Source: Pseudoalteromonas sp. MMG010
GTDB lineage: Bacteria; Pseudomonadota; Gammaproteobacteria; Enterobacterales; Alteromonadaceae
Length of the DNA: 41,373 nt
Assembly: GCF_018100905.1 (NCBI RefSeq)
Contig: NZ_JAGJEG010000020.1
Span: forward strand, 1-41,373
Direction: 5' to 3'
Shown here piece after piece: positions 1 through 12,348 of the stretch. The notes below the pieces were generated by a model, which was not told the origin of the DNA, made no database searches, and saw nothing but the letters and a program-made list of their open reading frames with translations. Both the position numbers and the translations under genes were made by a program. How positions within the stretch are numbered: the first letter of the stretch is position 1; every line of letters begins with the position of its first letter.

Positions 1-31
1 CTTAAAAAATTCCTAATTAAGAAATTAAAGC

Positions 32-51
32 CTGGCTCACTATTGAGCCAG
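32..51 (-). terminator. Hairpin downstream of fusA
   Basis: An 8-bp perfect inverted repeat (CTGGCTCA / TGAGCCAG, 4-nt loop) lies 10 bases past the fusA stop codon on the minus strand. Only a weak, interrupted run of U (GCUUUAAUUU) follows it on the transcript. It may be a partial terminator or an intercistronic stem between fusA and the next gene, which in this gene order is usually tuf but lies outside the window. Confidence 0.5.
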
Positions 52-61
52 ACAAGCTAAA

Positions 62-2176
62 TCATATTACAGCGCGAGCTGAAATTATTGTATCTGCAAC
101 CTGCTTAGAGGCTTCAGCGTACTTCAAAAACTCCATAGAGTAAGAAGCACGACCTTGTGTCGCAGATCGTAAAGCAGTTGCATAACCAAACATTTCCGAC
201 AGAGGAACTTGCGCATTAACTTGCTTAAGTCCACCTATTGCGTCTTCCATACCTTCGATCATGCCGCGGCGACGGTTTAAGTCACCCACTACATCACCCA
301 TGTTTGCTTCAGGAGTGAGTACTTCAACCTTCATTACTGGTTCTAAAAGTGCAGGGTTCGCTTGTAGCGCCCCGTTTTTCATTGCCAGTGAACCTGCTAT
401 CTTAAATGCCATTTCATTCGAGTCAACATCATGGAATGAACCATCATATAACGTCGCTTTAACGCCAAGTAATGGGTAGCCTGCCAGTACACCTTGAGCC
501 ATTTGCTCTTGGATACCTTTGTCTACCGCAGGGATGTATTCTTTCGGTACTGAACCACCTACGGTTTCGTTAACGAACTCGTATATTGGTGCTTCATCAT
601 CCGAAATATCCATCGGTTCAAGTTTAAGCCAGACGTGACCATATTGACCACGACCACCTGATTGACGTACAAACTTTCCTTCAACTTCAACAGAAGAACG
701 AATAGCTTCTCGGTATGCTACCTGCGGCTTACCAACGTTACATTCAACACTGAATTCACGTTTCATACGGTCGACAATGATATCTAGGTGAAGTTCACCC
801 ATGCCAGAAATAATAGTCTGGCCTGATTCTTCGTCAGTTTGTACACGAAAAGAAGGATCTTCGGCAGCTAGTTTACCTAGCGCGATACCCATCTTATCTT
901 GGTCAGCGATTGTGCGAGGCTCAACCGCAACAGAGATAACTGGTTCAGGGAATTCCATACGCTCAAGCGTAATAATAGAATTCGGATCACACAGTGTTTC
1001 ACCTGTTGTTACGTCTTTAAGACCAATAGCCGCCGCGATATCGCCTGCGTAGACTTCTTTGATCTCTTCACGTGAGTTTGAATGCATCTGTACGATACGG
1101 CCAAGGCGCTCACGCTTACTTTTTACTGGATTATATACCGCATCACCCTGTTTAACAGTACCAGAGTAAACGCGGAAAAAGGTCAAGGTGCCAACGAACG
1201 GGTCTGTTGCAATTTTAAAAGCAAGTGCAGCAAACGGTGCGTTATCATCAGCTGGACGTTCTTCCTCGGTATCATTTTCTAATATACCTTGGATTTGTTT
1301 CACTTGTGTTGGTGCCGGCATGTACTCAACAACGCCATCAAGCACAGCTTGAACGCCTTTGTTTTTAAATGCACTACCACACGTCATTGGAACAATTTCG
1401 TTCGCTAATGTTCGTTGGCGTAAAGCAGCTTTAATTTCTGCTTCAGTTAGCTCTTCACCTTCTAAGTATTTATCCATTAGTTCTTCAGTGGCTTCAGCTG
1501 CACTTTCAACTAAATGAGAGTGCCATTCTTCTGCCAAATCCTGAAGTTCTGTAGGAATTGCCTCATAAGTGAAAGTCATTCCCTGATCCGCTTCGGTCCA
1601 GTTAATCGCTTTCATTTTTATAAGGTCAATCACACCTTTAAAGTCGTCTTCAGCACCAATAGGTAGCTGAATAGGAACAGGCGTTGCTCCTAGACGAGAT
1701 TTCACCTGGCTAACAACCGTTAAGAAGTCAGCGCCCGTGCGATCCATTTTATTTACGAAGATCATTCTCGGAACTTCGTATTTGTTCGCTTGGCGCCAAA
1801 CTGTCTCAGTTTGCGGCTGCACACCTGATGAAGCACAAAGAACAACGACCGCACCATCGAGTACACGTAAAGAACGTTCTACTTCAATAGTGAAATCTAC
1901 GTGTCCTGGAGTATCAATAATATTGATACGATGAGCGTCAAATTGAGCGTCCATCCCTTTCCAGAAACACGTTGTTGCAGCAGAAGTGATCGTGATACCA
2001 CGCTCTTGTTCCTGCTCCATCCAATCCATAGTTGCAGCACCATCATGCACCTCACCGATCTTATGAGAAAGACCCGTGTAAAACAGAACACGTTCTGTTG
2101 TGGTGGTTTTACCTGCATCTACGTGAGCAACTATACCGATATTGCGGTAGCGCTCAAGTGGAGTTGTACGTGCCAT
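62..2176 (-). CDS. fusA: Elongation factor G
   Basis: Translational GTPase of 704 residues that drives ribosomal translocation and, with RRF, ribosome recycling in the cytoplasm. Visible motifs are the P-loop AHVDAGKTT (residues 17-25), DTPGH (88-92) and NKMD (142-145); the EF-G domain IV/V region follows to the C-terminus. The length matches bacterial EF-G. The ATG is preceded by AGAGGA at good spacing. It is the third gene of the str operon (rpsL-rpsG-fusA), 27 bases after rpsG, so it is probably translated from the polycistronic str mRNA. The stop is TGA. Identity is certain; nothing unusual was seen. Confidence 0.98.
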   Translation of the reverse strand: MARTTPLERYRNIGIVAHVDAGKTTTTERVLFYTGLSHKIGEVHDGAATMDWMEQEQERGITITSAATTCFWKGMDAQFDAHRINIIDTPGHVDFTIEVERSLRVLDGAVVVLCASSGVQPQTETVWRQANKYEVPRMIFVNKMDRTGADFLTVVSQVKSRLGATPVPIQLPIGAEDDFKGVIDLIKMKAINWTEADQGMTFTYEAIPTELQDLAEEWHSHLVESAAEATEELMDKYLEGEELTEAEIKAALRQRTLANEIVPMTCGSAFKNKGVQAVLDGVVEYMPAPTQVKQIQGILENDTEEERPADDNAPFAALAFKIATDPFVGTLTFFRVYSGTVKQGDAVYNPVKSKRERLGRIVQMHSNSREEIKEVYAGDIAAAIGLKDVTTGETLCDPNSIITLERMEFPEPVISVAVEPRTIADQDKMGIALGKLAAEDPSFRVQTDEESGQTIISGMGELHLDIIVDRMKREFSVECNVGKPQVAYREAIRSSVEVEGKFVRQSGGRGQYGHVWLKLEPMDISDDEAPIYEFVNETVGGSVPKEYIPAVDKGIQEQMAQGVLAGYPLLGVKATLYDGSFHDVDSNEMAFKIAGSLAMKNGALQANPALLEPVMKVEVLTPEANMGDVVGDLNRRRGMIEGMEDAIGGLKQVNAQVPLSEMFGYATALRSATQGRASYSMEFLKYAEASKQVADTIISARAVI

Positions 2177-2203
2177 ATGATCCTCTTAAAGGTTAAGGAC
2201 AGA

Positions 2204-2674
2204 TTACCAACGGTAATGAGCGAATGCTTTATTCGCTTCAGCCATACGGTGAACGTCTTCACGTTTCTTAACCGCAGTGCCTTTATTATCAGCAGCGTCA
2301 ACGATTTCTTGAGCTAAACGTAAGCCCATAGATTTTTCGCCACGCTTACGTGCAGCGTCTACTAACCAACGCATACCTAATGCGTTGCGACGTACTGGAC
2401 GTACTTCAACTGGTACTTGATACGTAGAACCACCAACACGGCGAGATTTAACCTCTACCTGTGGGCGAATGTTATCAAGTGCAGACTCAAAGATTTCAAG
2501 GTGCGACTTGCCTGATTTCTCAGCAGCCACGTCTAGCGCACCATAAACGATTTTTTCAGCAGTAGATTTCTTGCCGTCTAACATTACGATGTTAACGAAT
2601 TTAGCAAGAAGTTCCGATCCGAACTTAGGATCTGGAAGAATTTTACGTTGACCTATTACGCGTCTTCTAGGCAT
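2204..2674 (-). CDS. rpsG: 30S ribosomal protein S7
   Basis: S7, 156 residues, is a primary 16S rRNA binder that nucleates assembly of the 30S head. The N-terminus [20 protein letters not shown] and the conserved core with [12 protein letters not shown] are typical. The length equals the short form of bacterial S7. The gene lies between rpsL (97-base gap) and fusA (27-base gap). In Escherichia coli S7 represses translation of the str operon by binding the rpsL-rpsG spacer; the spacer here (2675-2771) is of similar size, but I did not resolve a specific S7 site in it. Confidence 0.98.
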   Translation of the reverse strand: MPRRRVIGQRKILPDPKFGSELLAKFVNIVMLDGKKSTAEKIVYGALDVAAEKSGKSHLEIFESALDNIRPQVEVKSRRVGGSTYQVPVEVRPVRRNALGMRWLVDAARKRGEKSMGLRLAQEIVDAADNKGTAVKKREDVHRMAEANKAFAHYRW

Positions 2675-2771
2675 TTTGTATCTCCGGTTTATTCAGGTTT
2701 GTTCTTTTAGAACAATCACCCAAAACAATAATTAAAAATATTTAGTGCTTGGCCTTACTAACGGAATACAA

Positions 2772-3146
2772 CTACCCTTTAGGGCGTTTTGCACCGTATT
2801 TAGAACGAGCTTTACGACGGTCATTAACGCCTGCACAGTCAAGTGCACCACGTACAGTGTGAAAACGCACACCTGGTAAATCTTTAACACGACCACCACG
2901 GATTAGGATTACACTGTGTTCTTGAAGGTTATGACCTTCACCACCGATGTATGAAGTTACTTCGAAACCGTTAGTTAAACGTACACGAGCTACTTTACGT
3001 AACGCTGAGTTTGGTTTCTTAGGTGTAGTTGTATATACGCGAGTACATACACCACGCTTTTGCGGACACGCTTTAAGCGCAGCTGAGTTACTTTTAGTAA
3101 CCTTGCTACGACGTGGCTTACGCACTAGCTGGTTAATAGTTGCCAT
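2772..3146 (-). CDS. rpsL: 30S ribosomal protein S12
   Basis: S12, 124 residues, sits at the decoding centre and maintains accuracy. The streptomycin-relevant segments [13 protein letters not shown] and [14 protein letters not shown] carry the usual lysines (positions 43 and 88 in E. coli numbering), so the sequence looks wild-type. It is the first gene of the str operon. A consensus promoter (3243-3271) lies about 100 bases upstream, with a strong leader stem-loop between. The RBS is AGGAGC upstream of the ATG. Confidence 0.98.
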   Translation of the reverse strand: MATINQLVRKPRRSKVTKSNSAALKACPQKRGVCTRVYTTTPKKPNSALRKVARVRLTNGFEVTSYIGGEGHNLQEHSVILIRGGRVKDLPGVRFHTVRGALDCAGVNDRRKARSKYGAKRPKG

Positions 3147-3178
3147 TTAAATAGCTCCTGAAATTAAAATTACTACTG

Positions 3179-3242
3179 AAAAAATAAAAAATCCGCCCTT
3201 TTTACAAGCTCGTAACATACGTGCAAGTAAATGGGTGGCGGA
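3179..3242 (-). terminator. rpoBC terminator / rpsL leader attenuator
   Basis: On the minus strand an outer stem (UUCCGCC with GGCGGA), a middle stem (CCCAUUUAC with GUAAAAAGGG) and an apical stem (GC-A-CGUA / UACG-A-GC, UGU loop) build one long hairpin. It is followed by U6-A-U6 at 3179-3191, which is the form of an intrinsic terminator. It lies about 95 bases past the rpoC stop. The 5' base of the outer stem overlaps the -10 of the rpsL promoter, so only read-through RNA from rpoC contains the whole structure. RNA started at the promoter keeps the inner stems. Confidence 0.7.
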
Positions 3243-3271
3243 ATTTTAATGAGCAAAGTTTAACCTGTCAA
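3243..3271 (-). promoter_or_regulatory. Sigma-70 promoter of the str operon
   Basis: TTGACA (3266-3271), a 17-base spacer, then TAAAAT (3243-3248) read on the minus strand, so the -35 is perfect and the -10 is 5 of 6. The start site is predicted near 3236, about 90 bases before rpsL. The promoter lies in the rpoC-rpsL gap and would let rpsL-rpsG-fusA be transcribed independently of rpoBC. Confidence 0.85.
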
Positions 3272-3283
3272 CATAAACCGAAC

Positions 3284-3308
3284 ACAAGGGAGAAGATATC
3301 TCCCTTGT
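3284..3308 (-). other. Intercistronic hairpin after rpoC
   Basis: A 10-bp perfect stem (ACAAGGGAGA / TCTCCCTTGT, 5-nt loop) begins about 30 bases past the rpoC stop. In the minus-strand direction no U-run follows. It therefore looks more like a 3'-end stabilising or processing stem acting together with the stronger terminator downstream (3179-3242). Confidence 0.55.
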
Positions 3309-3337
3309 ATTTTATTAATCTATTGATTAATAAAGGT

Positions 3338-6300
3338 TTATTGATTTCCAGATAAATCTGCGTTTAAAGCGTCTGTTAATGCTTGAGTTGCCTCTTCTGC
3401 ACTTACAGTTTGCTCTTCAACAACATTACCTTGCTTACGGCGAGCCATACGGTCTTGATGATACGCAAAACCGGTACCGGCTGGGATCAATCGACCCACA
3501 ATTACGTTTTCTTTCAGACCACGTAGCTCATCACTCTTACCACTCACTGCGGCTTCAGTCAGAACACGAGTTGTTTCCTGGAACGAAGCTGCCGAGATGA
3601 ACGACTCTGTTGCTAGTGATGCTTTAGTGATACCCATTAACTGGATTTCAAACTTAGCTGGGATCTTACCTTGTTTTTCAAGGTCGCGGTTTGCGATATT
3701 AACGCGAGCTACTTCAATTTGCTCACCGGCTAAGAACTCAGAATCACCGCCGTCCATGATGATACATTTACGTAGCATCTGACGAATAATTGTTTCAATG
3801 TGCTTATCATTGATCTTAACGCCTTGCAAACGGTAAACCTCTTGCACTTCGTTAACGATGTAATTAGCAACATGAGTCACACCACGTAGGCGTAAGATGT
3901 CATGTGGTGATTCTGGACCATCGGCGATAACCTCACCTTTAGACACTTGCTCACCTTCAAACACGTTAAGTTGACGCCACTTAGGAATCATTTCTTCGTA
4001 ATGATCGCCTTCAGCTGGAGTAATAACTAAACGTTTCTTACCTTTAGTCTCTTTACCGAAGCTAATAGTACCTGTGATTTCAGCTAAGATAGCTGGATCT
4101 TTAGGCTTACGTGCTTCAAATAAGTCGGCTACGCGTGGTAGACCACCCGTGATATCACGAGTTTTCGAACCTTCTTGCGGAATACGTGCTAGAACGTCAC
4201 CAGGGTTTGCTGTAACACCATCAGTTACTTCAATCGTTGTGAATGAAGGTAGACGAGTTTCTTGCAAGCCACGCTCTTCACTTTCGATAATAAGCTTTGG
4301 TTCTTTCGTATTTACTTTAGCAAGGTCTTTAACAACTACACGGGTTAAACCGGTTAGTTCATCAGTCTGTGCTTCTGTATTTGAGTCGTCGATGTCACTA
4401 AATGTGATCTTAGACTTATGCTCAAGAACGATTGGGTGACTATGCGGGTCCCAAGTAGCAACGATGTCGTTACCTTGAACTTCAGCATTATCTTGCACTG
4501 TTAATACCGCACCGTAAGGTACTTTATAACGCTCTTTTTCACGACCGAAGCTATCAATGATAGTGATTTCAGTTGAACGTGAGGTAATAACAATTTTACC
4601 GTCGGTATTAAGTACATACTTAGCGTTGTGTAACTTTAAAGTACCGTCAGTTTTAACTTGTACATTGTTTTCTGCAGATGCTCTTGATGCCGCACCACCG
4701 ATGTGGAATGTACGCATCGTAAGCTGTGTACCTGGCTCACCGATTGACTGTGCCGCGATAACACCCACTGATTCACCTGCGTTGATGATATGACCACGTG
4801 CAAGGTCACGACCATAACACTTAGCACATACACCAAAATCGTTATCACATGTGATAACTGAACGTACGCGAACTTCGTCTACTGAATGCTCTTCTAAAAG
4901 GTCACACAGTTTTTCATCTAACATCACGTTACGTTCTACTAATACTGTATCAGTATTAGGAATAACAACAGGTTCAGCAACTACACGACCAAGAACACGT
5001 TCACGAAGTGCTTCTACAACATCACCACCTTCAATAAGCGGTTTCATTGTTAAGCCATCTTCTGTGCCACAGTCGTCTTCGTTAATTACCAAATCTTGTG
5101 CAACGTCTACTAGACGACGCGTTAAGTAACCCGAGTTTGCTGTTTTAAGTGCTGTATCGGCAAGACCTTTACGCGCACCATGCGTTGAGATGAAGTACTG
5201 AAGTACACTTAAGCCTTCACGGAAGTTAGCGGTGATTGGCGTCTCGATGATTGAACCATCTGGACGTGCCATTAGACCACGCATACCTGCTAGCTGACGG
5301 ATCTGAGCGGCACTACCACGAGCACCAGAGTCTGCCATCATAAACACTGAGTTAAATGATGGTTGCTCTTCTTCTTCACCTTTGGCGTTGATAACCGTGT
5401 CTTTTGACAAGTTGGCCATCATTTCACGTGATAAGTTTTCATTTACACGTGACCAGATATCGATAACTTTGTTGTACTTTTCACCAGCCGTTACAAGACC
5501 TGATTGGAATTGTTGGTTGATTTCAGTAACTTCAGCTTCTGCTGCATCAATGATTTGTGCTTTAACTGGTGGGATAACTAAGTCATCAATACCAATCGAA
5601 ACACCTGACTTCATTGCATAGTGGAAACCGGTGTACATAACTTGGTCAGCAAATACAACGGTATCTTTTAGACCTAGACGACGGTAACACTCATTTAATA
5701 AGCCAGAAATCTGCTTTTTACCTAATGCTTGGTTGATTGACTCAAACGGCATGCCTTTTGGTAAAATTAGCGACAGAATTGCACGACCTACAGTTGTATC
5801 GATGATAGTAATAGTATCTTCTACTACACCGTCTTCGTTTTTAACTGATTGGCTAATACGAACTTTTACGCGAGCGTGAAGTTCTGCATTACCACTACGG
5901 TATGCTTTTTCTGCTTCTTTAGGATCTTTAAATACAATGCCTTCGCCTTTCGCATTAATGCGATCGCGAGTCATGTAGTAAAGACCTAATACAACATCCT
6001 GTGAAGGAACGATGATTGGCTCACCATTCGCTGGAGATAGAATGTTGTTTGTAGACATCATTAGTGCACGCGCTTCTAACTGCGCTTCGATAGTTAACGG
6101 TACGTGTACCGCCATTTGGTCACCATCGAAATCGGCGTTGTATGCCGCACATACTAATGGATGAAGGTGAATTGCTTTACCTTCAATCAAAACAGGTTCA
6201 AACGCTTGGATACCCAAACGGTGAAGTGTTGGTGCACGGTTTAATAATACTGGATGTTCACGAATTACTTCATCTAGTACATCCCATACTTCTGCTACTT

Positions 6301-7510
6301 CACGCTCAACCATTTTCTTAGCTGCTTTGATTGTCGTAGCCATGCCGCGACGCTCTAATTTGCCATAGATAAATGGTTTAAATAACTCAAGTGCCATCTT
6401 CTTAGGAAGACCACATTGATGAAGTTTAAGAGTAGGACCTACTGTAATTACAGAACGACCTGAGTAATCAACACGCTTACCAAGTAAGTTCTGACGGAAA
6501 CGACCTTGCTTACCCTTGATCATATCAGCAAGAGATTTAAGCGGACGCTTGTTAGAACCTGTAATTGCACGACCACGACGACCGTTATCAAGTAGCGCAT
6601 CAACCGCTTCTTGTAACATACGTTTTTCGTTGCGTACGATAATATCTGGTGCTGCTAAGTCTAATAAACGCTTAAGACGGTTATTACGGTTAATAACACG
6701 ACGATAAAGGTCATTTAGATCAGATGTCGCAAAACGACCACCATCAAGTGGTACTAACGGTCGTAAGTCTGGTGGCAATACCGGTAGTACTGTCATGATC
6801 ATCCACTCAGGGTTATTACCTGATTGGTGGAATGCTTCCATTAACTTAAGACGTTTAGTAATCTTTTTACGTTTTGTTTCAGAGTTAATTGTTGGTAACT
6901 CTTCACGCATCTCAGCAATTAATTGGCCAAGATCAAGTTCACGAAGCAAGTCTAAAACTGCCTCTGCACCCATCTTCGCTTCAAACTCATCACCGTGCTC
7001 TTCAAGTGAATCTAGGTATTCTTCTTCGCCTAGTAATTGACCACGCTCAAGCGTTGTCATACCAGGTTCAGTTACTACGAATGATTCGAAGTAAAGAACA
7101 CGTTCAATATCACGAAGCGTCATATCTAGCATTAAGCCGATACGTGACGGTAATGATTTTAAAAACCATATATGCGCAACTGGGCTTGCCAGTTCAATGT
7201 GACCCATTCTGTCACGACGCACTTTAGTGAGTGTTACTTCAACACCACACTTCTCACAGATAACACCACGGTGTTTAAGGCGTTTATATTTACCACATAA
7301 ACACTCATAATCTTTCACTGGGCCGAAAATACGGGCACAGAATAAGCCGTCGCGCTCAGGCTTGAAAGTACGGTAGTTAATTGTCTCAGGTTTCTTTACT
7401 TCACCGTATGACCATGAACGAACCATGTCTGGTGAAGCAAGACCAATGCGAATTGCATCGAATTCTTCGGTCTTATTTTGTTGCTTCAGAAACTTAAGTA
7501 AGTCTTTCAC
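3338..7510 (-). CDS. rpoC: RNA polymerase beta' subunit
   Basis: The largest subunit of RNA polymerase, holding the catalytic magnesium. I chose the GTG start at 7510 (1,390 residues). It begins [13 protein letters not shown], matching the family N-terminus, and AGGAGA sits 6 bases upstream. The reading frame stays open 14 codons further, but that stretch has no counterpart in the family. Visible are the N-terminal zinc ribbon (CLCGKYKR...CEKCG), the active-site loop NADFDGDQ near residue 460, the second zinc site ([13 protein letters not shown]) and the trigger-loop region [13 protein letters not shown]. It follows rpoB after a 103-base gap that contains a strong hairpin. Confidence 0.97.
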   Translation of the reverse strand: MKDLLKFLKQQNKTEEFDAIRIGLASPDMVRSWSYGEVKKPETINYRTFKPERDGLFCARIFGPVKDYECLCGKYKRLKHRGVICEKCGVEVTLTKVRRDRMGHIELASPVAHIWFLKSLPSRIGLMLDMTLRDIERVLYFESFVVTEPGMTTLERGQLLGEEEYLDSLEEHGDEFEAKMGAEAVLDLLRELDLGQLIAEMREELPTINSETKRKKITKRLKLMEAFHQSGNNPEWMIMTVLPVLPPDLRPLVPLDGGRFATSDLNDLYRRVINRNNRLKRLLDLAAPDIIVRNEKRMLQEAVDALLDNGRRGRAITGSNKRPLKSLADMIKGKQGRFRQNLLGKRVDYSGRSVITVGPTLKLHQCGLPKKMALELFKPFIYGKLERRGMATTIKAAKKMVEREVAEVWDVLDEVIREHPVLLNRAPTLHRLGIQAFEPVLIEGKAIHLHPLVCAAYNADFDGDQMAVHVPLTIEAQLEARALMMSTNNILSPANGEPIIVPSQDVVLGLYYMTRDRINAKGEGIVFKDPKEAEKAYRSGNAELHARVKVRISQSVKNEDGVVEDTITIIDTTVGRAILSLILPKGMPFESINQALGKKQISGLLNECYRRLGLKDTVVFADQVMYTGFHYAMKSGVSIGIDDLVIPPVKAQIIDAAEAEVTEINQQFQSGLVTAGEKYNKVIDIWSRVNENLSREMMANLSKDTVINAKGEEEEQPSFNSVFMMADSGARGSAAQIRQLAGMRGLMARPDGSIIETPITANFREGLSVLQYFISTHGARKGLADTALKTANSGYLTRRLVDVAQDLVINEDDCGTEDGLTMKPLIEGGDVVEALRERVLGRVVAEPVVIPNTDTVLVERNVMLDEKLCDLLEEHSVDEVRVRSVITCDNDFGVCAKCYGRDLARGHIINAGESVGVIAAQSIGEPGTQLTMRTFHIGGAASRASAENNVQVKTDGTLKLHNAKYVLNTDGKIVITSRSTEITIIDSFGREKERYKVPYGAVLTVQDNAEVQGNDIVATWDPHSHPIVLEHKSKITFSDIDDSNTEAQTDELTGLTRVVVKDLAKVNTKEPKLIIESEERGLQETRLPSFTTIEVTDGVTANPGDVLARIPQEGSKTRDITGGLPRVADLFEARKPKDPAILAEITGTISFGKETKGKKRLVITPAEGDHYEEMIPKWRQLNVFEGEQVSKGEVIADGPESPHDILRLRGVTHVANYIVNEVQEVYRLQGVKINDKHIETIIRQMLRKCIIMDGGDSEFLAGEQIEVARVNIANRDLEKQGKIPAKFEIQLMGITKASLATESFISAASFQETTRVLTEAAVSGKSDELRGLKENVIVGRLIPAGTGFAYHQDRMARRKQGNVVEEQTVSAEEATQALTDALNADLSGNQ

Positions 7511-7579
7511 CTTAGCTCTCCTGTCGGAGTTAATCTCGAGGGCGGATAACATCGCCCCTACATTCTATTCAGCCTAAAT

Positions 7580-7605
7580 GATGCTGCAGTATTTACTGCA
7601 GCATC
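7580..7605 (-). other. Perfect hairpin between rpoB and rpoC
   Basis: A 26-base element with two perfectly complementary 12-base arms (GATGCTGCAGTA / TACTGCAGCATC) around 2 bases lies 8 bases past the rpoB stop. There is no U-run, so it is unlikely to be a terminator. A double-stranded stem of this kind between rpoB and rpoC could be an RNase III or RNA-stability element. That role is inference. Confidence 0.6.
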
Positions 7606-7613
7606 TAATTGGC

Positions 7614-10600
7614 TTAATTTTCTTCTAGCTCGATATTGATACCCAATGAGCGGATTTCTTTGAGCAATACGTTGAACGATTCTGGCATACCAGGTTCCAT
7701 TTTATGGTTACCATCAACGATGTTTTTATACATCTTAGTACGACCGTTCACGTCATCCGATTTCACTGTTAACATTTCTTGTAACGTGTAAGCGGCACCG
7801 TATGCTTCTAGTGCCCATACTTCCATCTCACCGAAACGCTGACCACCGAACTGTGCTTTACCACCCAGCGGCTGCTGAGTAACAAGGCTGTATGAACCCG
7901 TTGAACGCGCATGCATTTTATCATCAACTAAGTGATTCAGTTTTAGCATGTACATGTAACCAACGGTTACTTGACGTTCAAATTCATCACCAGTACGACC
8001 ATCATAAAGTGTAACCTGACCACTTCTTGGGTATCCACCTAGCTCAAGCATGTCTTTGATTTCGCTTTCTTTCGCGCCATCAAATGCAGGAGTAGCGATT
8101 GGTAAACCACCTTTTAAGTTCACGGCTAAACGACGTATTTCGTCATCAGAGAAGCTAGCAATATCTACTTTTTGACGACAATCGCCGATTTCGTAAGCTT
8201 GCTTGATGAATTCACGTAGCTCATGAAGCTCACGTTGCTCTTTCATCATTTCTTCTAAGCGCTCACCAATACCGCGTGCAGCTAGACCCATATGTGTTTC
8301 AAGGATCTGACCGATATTCATTCGCGATGGTACACCTAGTGGATTCAATACGATATCAACCGTACGACCTTTGTCATCGTATGGCATATCTTCTACTGGT
8401 ACGATAGTCGAGATAACACCTTTGTTACCGTGACGACCCGCCATTTTATCACCCGGTTGGATACGACGTTTAACAGCTAAGTATACTTTAACAATTTTAA
8501 GTACACCTGGTGCTAGGTCATCCCCTTGAGTAATTTTACGACGTTTATTTTCAAACTTCTTATCGTATTCAGCTTTAAGCTCATCGTATTGTGCAGCTAA
8601 CTGCTCAAGCTCTGCTTGCTGAGATTCTTCAGCTAAACTTTGCGTCAGTAGTTTTTCAGCATTTAGTGATGACAATTTATCTTCATCAAAGCCCGCTGCT
8701 ATTAATAGCTTACGAGCACGCTCTAAAACGCCAGCTTCTAAAATACGGAACTCTTCATTGAAGTCTTTCTTCGCTTCGCGAAGCTGCATGTCTTCAACTT
8801 CTAACGCACGCTTATCTTTTTCAACACCATCACGGGTGAAAACTTGTACGTCGATTACAGTACCAGTTACAGAGTTTGGTACACGTAAAGAGCTGTCTTT
8901 AACATCAGACGCTTTTTCGCCGAAGATAGCACGCAGTAGCTTTTCTTCTGGTGTTAATTGCGTCTCGCCTTTAGGAGTCACTTTACCTACTAGGATATCG
9001 CCGCCTTTAACTTCAGCACCAATATAAACAACGCCTGATTCATCAAGCTTGCCTAGCGCAGACTCACCCACATTAGGGATATCTGCAGTGATCTCTTCAG
9101 GACCTAATTTAGTATCACGGGCAACACACTGTAGTTCTTGAATATGGATAGTCGTTAAACGATCTTCTTCAACTACGCGCTCAGATAGTAAGATTGAATC
9201 CTCGAAGTTATAACCGTTCCATGGCATGAATGCCACACGAAGGTTTTGACCAAGGGCTAAATCACCTAAGTCAGTCGAAGGACCATCTGCTAACACATCA
9301 CCACGAGTAACCGGTTCACCAACCATACAAGTTGGTTTTTGGTTAATACATGTATTTTGGTTAGAGCGTGTGTATTTGGTTAAGTTGTATATGTCGATGC
9401 CCGCTTCACCTGGAACGCGTTCTTCTTCATGTACATTAACAACGATGCGACTTGCGTCGGCATACATTACTTCACCACCACGTTTTGCAACAATCGTTAC
9501 ACCAGAGTCTTTCGCTAGTGTTAACTCAATACCGGTACCTACTAACGGCTTATCCGCTTTCAATGTTGGTACTGCTTGACGTTGCATGTTTGAACCCATC
9601 AGTGCGCGGTTAGCATCATCGTGTTCAAGGAACGGGATAAGTGCTGCTGCTACAGAGATCACCTGTTGTGGTGATACATCCATATACTGTTGGTCCATAC
9701 GACCCATAAAGGTTGATTCACCTTTGTGACGACATGGAATAAGTTCATCAACAAATTCATTGCTTTCAGATAAGTTTGCATTCGCCTGCGCGATAACGAA
9801 CTGACCTTCTTCAATCGCTGATAAGTAATCAACATCATCGGTTACAACACCATCTACTACCTTACGGTATGGTGTTTCTAAGAAACCATAGTCATTTGTA
9901 CGTGCGTACGTAGACAATGAGTTAATTAGACCGATGTTTGGACCCTCTGGCGTTTCGATTGGACAAACACGACCATAGTGAGTTACGTGAACATCACGTA
10001 CTTCAAAGCCTGCACGCTCACGTGTTAAACCACCCGGACCTAATGCAGAAATACGACGCTTATGCGTTACTTCTGAAAGCGGGTTATTTTGGTCCATGAA
10101 CTGTGATAACTGAGACGAGCCAAAGAATTCTTTAACGGCTGCCGAAATAGGCTTAGCGTTAATAAGATCTTGTGGCATGATCGCGTCAAGGTCACCTAAG
10201 CTTAAACGCTCACGTACAGCACGCTCAACACGTACTAGACCAACACGGAATTGGTTCTCAGCCATTTCGCCAACACTACGTATACGACGGTTGCCTAAGT
10301 GGTCAATATCATCAACATCGCCTTGACCGTTACGAATGGCAATTAATACCTTCATAACCGCTACGATATCTTCTTTGCTTAATGTGCCTGGGCCTGTATC
10401 GGTATCGTAACCAACACGGCTATTGAACTTCATACGACCTACAGTTGATAAGTCGTAACGTTCTTCTGAGAAGAACAAGTTTTCAAATAAGGCTTCAGCT
10501 GCGTCTTTCGTCGGTGGCTCGCCTGGGCGCATCATGCGATAAATTTCTACTAATGCTTCTAAACGGTTGCTAGACGAGTCAATATTTAATGTATTTGACA

Positions 10601-11639
10601 TGTAAGCGCCGCTGTCCACTTCATTGATATATAACGTATCAAATTGAGTGTGACCTGCTTTAACCAATTCAGCCATCAATTCAAGTGATAGCTCTTCATT
10701 TGCGCTTGCAATAACTTCACCAGTTGATTCATCAACATAGTTCTTCGCTAATACACGGCCAATGATGTACTCATGTGGTACTTCTAATTGACTAATGCCT
10801 TTTTTCTCGATGCTCTTGATGTGACGAGCCGTAATACGACGCCCGCTTTCAACAAGTACTTCGCCTTCGTTATCTTTAATATCGAAAGCGGCTGTTTCAC
10901 CACGTAAACGTGAAGGCACAAGTTCCATAAGAACTTTACCGTCAGTTACTTCAAACGTAGTGTTTTCGAAGAACATTTCTAAAATTTCTTCGCTCGAGAA
11001 TTCTAATGCGCGTAAAATGATAGACGCCGGTAATTTACGACGACGGTCAATACGTACATATAGATTATCTTTTGCATCAAACTCGAAGTCTAACCACGAA
11101 CCACGGTAAGGAATAACACGTGCATTATAAAGCACCTTACCAGAAGAGTGGGTTTTACCGCGGTCGTTATCAAAGAATACACCAGGGCTACGGTGTAGCT
11201 GAGAAACGATAACACGCTCTGTACCATTGATAACAAAGGTACCGGTATCTGTCATGAGCGGAATTTCGCCCATGTAAACTTCTTGCTCTTTAATGTCTTT
11301 AACTGTGCCTGGAGCTTCTTTGTCCATAACAACAAGACGCAGTTTCACGCGAAGTGGAGCAGAATAAGTCACACCGCGAATTTGACATTCTTTTACATCA
11401 AATACTGGCTCACCAATACGATAACTTACGTATTGAAGCTCAGAATTTCCCGAGTAGCTTTTTATAGGGAACACAGAACGGAAGGCTGCTTCCAAACCGT
11501 GATCGCCATCAGCGTCAGGGACTAAGAATTTTTTAAACGAATCTAACTGCGTCGACAGTAAGAAAGGTATATCCAAAACTTGTGGACGTTTACCAAAATC
11601 CTTACGGATACGTTTCTTTTCAGAATAAGAGTAAGCCAT
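7614..11639 (-). CDS. rpoB: RNA polymerase beta subunit
   Basis: Second-largest RNA polymerase subunit, 1,341 residues, essentially the E. coli length. The rifampicin pocket reads [20 protein letters not shown] followed by RISALGPGG, with the usual Asp, His and Ser, so it appears rifampicin-sensitive. The C-terminal region with [16 protein letters not shown] is conserved. The start ATG at 11639 begins [18 protein letters not shown], as in relatives. It is co-transcribed with rplJL through a partial terminator in the 271-base rplL-rpoB gap. Confidence 0.98.
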   Translation of the reverse strand: MAYSYSEKKRIRKDFGKRPQVLDIPFLLSTQLDSFKKFLVPDADGDHGLEAAFRSVFPIKSYSGNSELQYVSYRIGEPVFDVKECQIRGVTYSAPLRVKLRLVVMDKEAPGTVKDIKEQEVYMGEIPLMTDTGTFVINGTERVIVSQLHRSPGVFFDNDRGKTHSSGKVLYNARVIPYRGSWLDFEFDAKDNLYVRIDRRRKLPASIILRALEFSSEEILEMFFENTTFEVTDGKVLMELVPSRLRGETAAFDIKDNEGEVLVESGRRITARHIKSIEKKGISQLEVPHEYIIGRVLAKNYVDESTGEVIASANEELSLELMAELVKAGHTQFDTLYINEVDSGAYMSNTLNIDSSSNRLEALVEIYRMMRPGEPPTKDAAEALFENLFFSEERYDLSTVGRMKFNSRVGYDTDTGPGTLSKEDIVAVMKVLIAIRNGQGDVDDIDHLGNRRIRSVGEMAENQFRVGLVRVERAVRERLSLGDLDAIMPQDLINAKPISAAVKEFFGSSQLSQFMDQNNPLSEVTHKRRISALGPGGLTRERAGFEVRDVHVTHYGRVCPIETPEGPNIGLINSLSTYARTNDYGFLETPYRKVVDGVVTDDVDYLSAIEEGQFVIAQANANLSESNEFVDELIPCRHKGESTFMGRMDQQYMDVSPQQVISVAAALIPFLEHDDANRALMGSNMQRQAVPTLKADKPLVGTGIELTLAKDSGVTIVAKRGGEVMYADASRIVVNVHEEERVPGEAGIDIYNLTKYTRSNQNTCINQKPTCMVGEPVTRGDVLADGPSTDLGDLALGQNLRVAFMPWNGYNFEDSILLSERVVEEDRLTTIHIQELQCVARDTKLGPEEITADIPNVGESALGKLDESGVVYIGAEVKGGDILVGKVTPKGETQLTPEEKLLRAIFGEKASDVKDSSLRVPNSVTGTVIDVQVFTRDGVEKDKRALEVEDMQLREAKKDFNEEFRILEAGVLERARKLLIAAGFDEDKLSSLNAEKLLTQSLAEESQQAELEQLAAQYDELKAEYDKKFENKRRKITQGDDLAPGVLKIVKVYLAVKRRIQPGDKMAGRHGNKGVISTIVPVEDMPYDDKGRTVDIVLNPLGVPSRMNIGQILETHMGLAARGIGERLEEMMKEQRELHELREFIKQAYEIGDCRQKVDIASFSDDEIRRLAVNLKGGLPIATPAFDGAKESEIKDMLELGGYPRSGQVTLYDGRTGDEFERQVTVGYMYMLKLNHLVDDKMHARSTGSYSLVTQQPLGGKAQFGGQRFGEMEVWALEAYGAAYTLQEMLTVKSDDVNGRTKMYKNIVDGNHKMEPGMPESFNVLLKEIRSLGINIELEEN

Positions 11640-11672
11640 GGGGTTCCTCAGCTTGCTGATCTTTGACCCGAC

Positions 11673-11690
11673 CTGTTCTTGTAAGAACAG
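11673..11690 (-). other. Hairpin in the rpoB leader
   Basis: CTGTTCTT / AAGAACAG with a 2-base loop lies about 35 bases before the rpoB ATG. In E. coli the rplL-rpoB spacer holds an RNase III cleavage site. This stem is a candidate component of such a site, but the evidence is only position and symmetry. Confidence 0.4.
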
Positions 11691-11838
11691 ACTTAACTGG
11701 CATCTAAGCCATTTTTACAACATTCAATTGTTGTTCTAACCTTTTCCGCCTAAACAACACTAGCAAACTATAAAGCGTTGAAAGTAAAGAAAAAATCAGA
11801 TTTTATTTGCGCTAAAGGAATACAAAACGCTATAGCGC

Positions 11839-11869
11839 AAAAAGGCCGGTGATTAAATAATCACCAGCC
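11839..11869 (-). terminator. rplL-rpoB attenuator
   Basis: On the minus strand GGCUGGUGAUU / AAUCACCGGCC (one mismatch, about 4-nt loop) is followed by UUUUU. It stands 42 bases past the rplL stop. E. coli has a partial terminator in the same spacer that lowers rpoBC expression relative to rplJL, and this is the obvious equivalent. A short palindrome CGCTATAGCG (11829-11838) follows directly. Confidence 0.8.
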
Positions 11870-11910
11870 CTTGCCTGATTTCTCAGGCAGCGAACTTAGC
11901 AAAAGCTAAA

Positions 11911-12273
11911 TTACTTAACCTCAACTTCAGCACCAGCTTCAGTAAGGTCTTTTGCAAGTGCTTCAGCTTCTTCTTTAGATACACCTTCTTTGATAGGTGT
12001 AGGAGCAGCTTCAACTAGAGCTTTAGCTTCTTTAAGGCCAAGGCCTGTAGCGCTACGAACAGCTTTGATTGCAGCAACCTTGTTAGCGCCAGCGCCAGTA
12101 AGGATTACGTCAAATTCTGTTTTCTCTTCAGCAGCTTCAGCAGCAGGACCTGCTACCATAGCAGCTGCAGCAGTTACGCCGAATTTTTCTTCCATTGCTT
12201 CAACAAGAGCAACAACGTCCATTACTGACATTTCAGCAATTGCGTCAAGGATTTGGTCTTTAGTTACAGACAT
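11911..12273 (-). CDS. rplL: 50S ribosomal protein L7/L12
   Basis: Acidic stalk protein of 120 residues that recruits translational GTPases. Visible are the N-terminal dimerisation helix ([19 protein letters not shown]), an Ala-rich flexible hinge (about residues 33-52) and the globular C-terminal domain with the conserved [20 protein letters not shown] segment. It is 75 bases after rplJ. Several copies bind one L10, which explains the need for expression above rpoB, consistent with the attenuator that follows. Confidence 0.98.
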   Translation of the reverse strand: MSVTKDQILDAIAEMSVMDVVALVEAMEEKFGVTAAAAMVAGPAAEAAEEKTEFDVILTGAGANKVAAIKAVRSATGLGLKEAKALVEAAPTPIKEGVSKEEAEALAKDLTEAGAEVEVK

Positions 12274-12348
12274 TACAAATTTCCTAATAATTAACGGACT
12301 CTAGGTCCAAATAAATTTACACCGAAAGGGAGGTTAAACAGCTTAAAA

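Noticed and set aside
1901..2317. 138-codon plus-strand ORF opposite the fusA and rpsG starts
   Set aside because: It is antisense to two certain genes, has no RBS, and its product resembles nothing. It is a shadow of the real reading frames.
7511..7552. Upstream start adding 14 codons to rpoC
   Set aside because: It overlaps the RBS of the conserved GTG start and has no homologous residues in the family.
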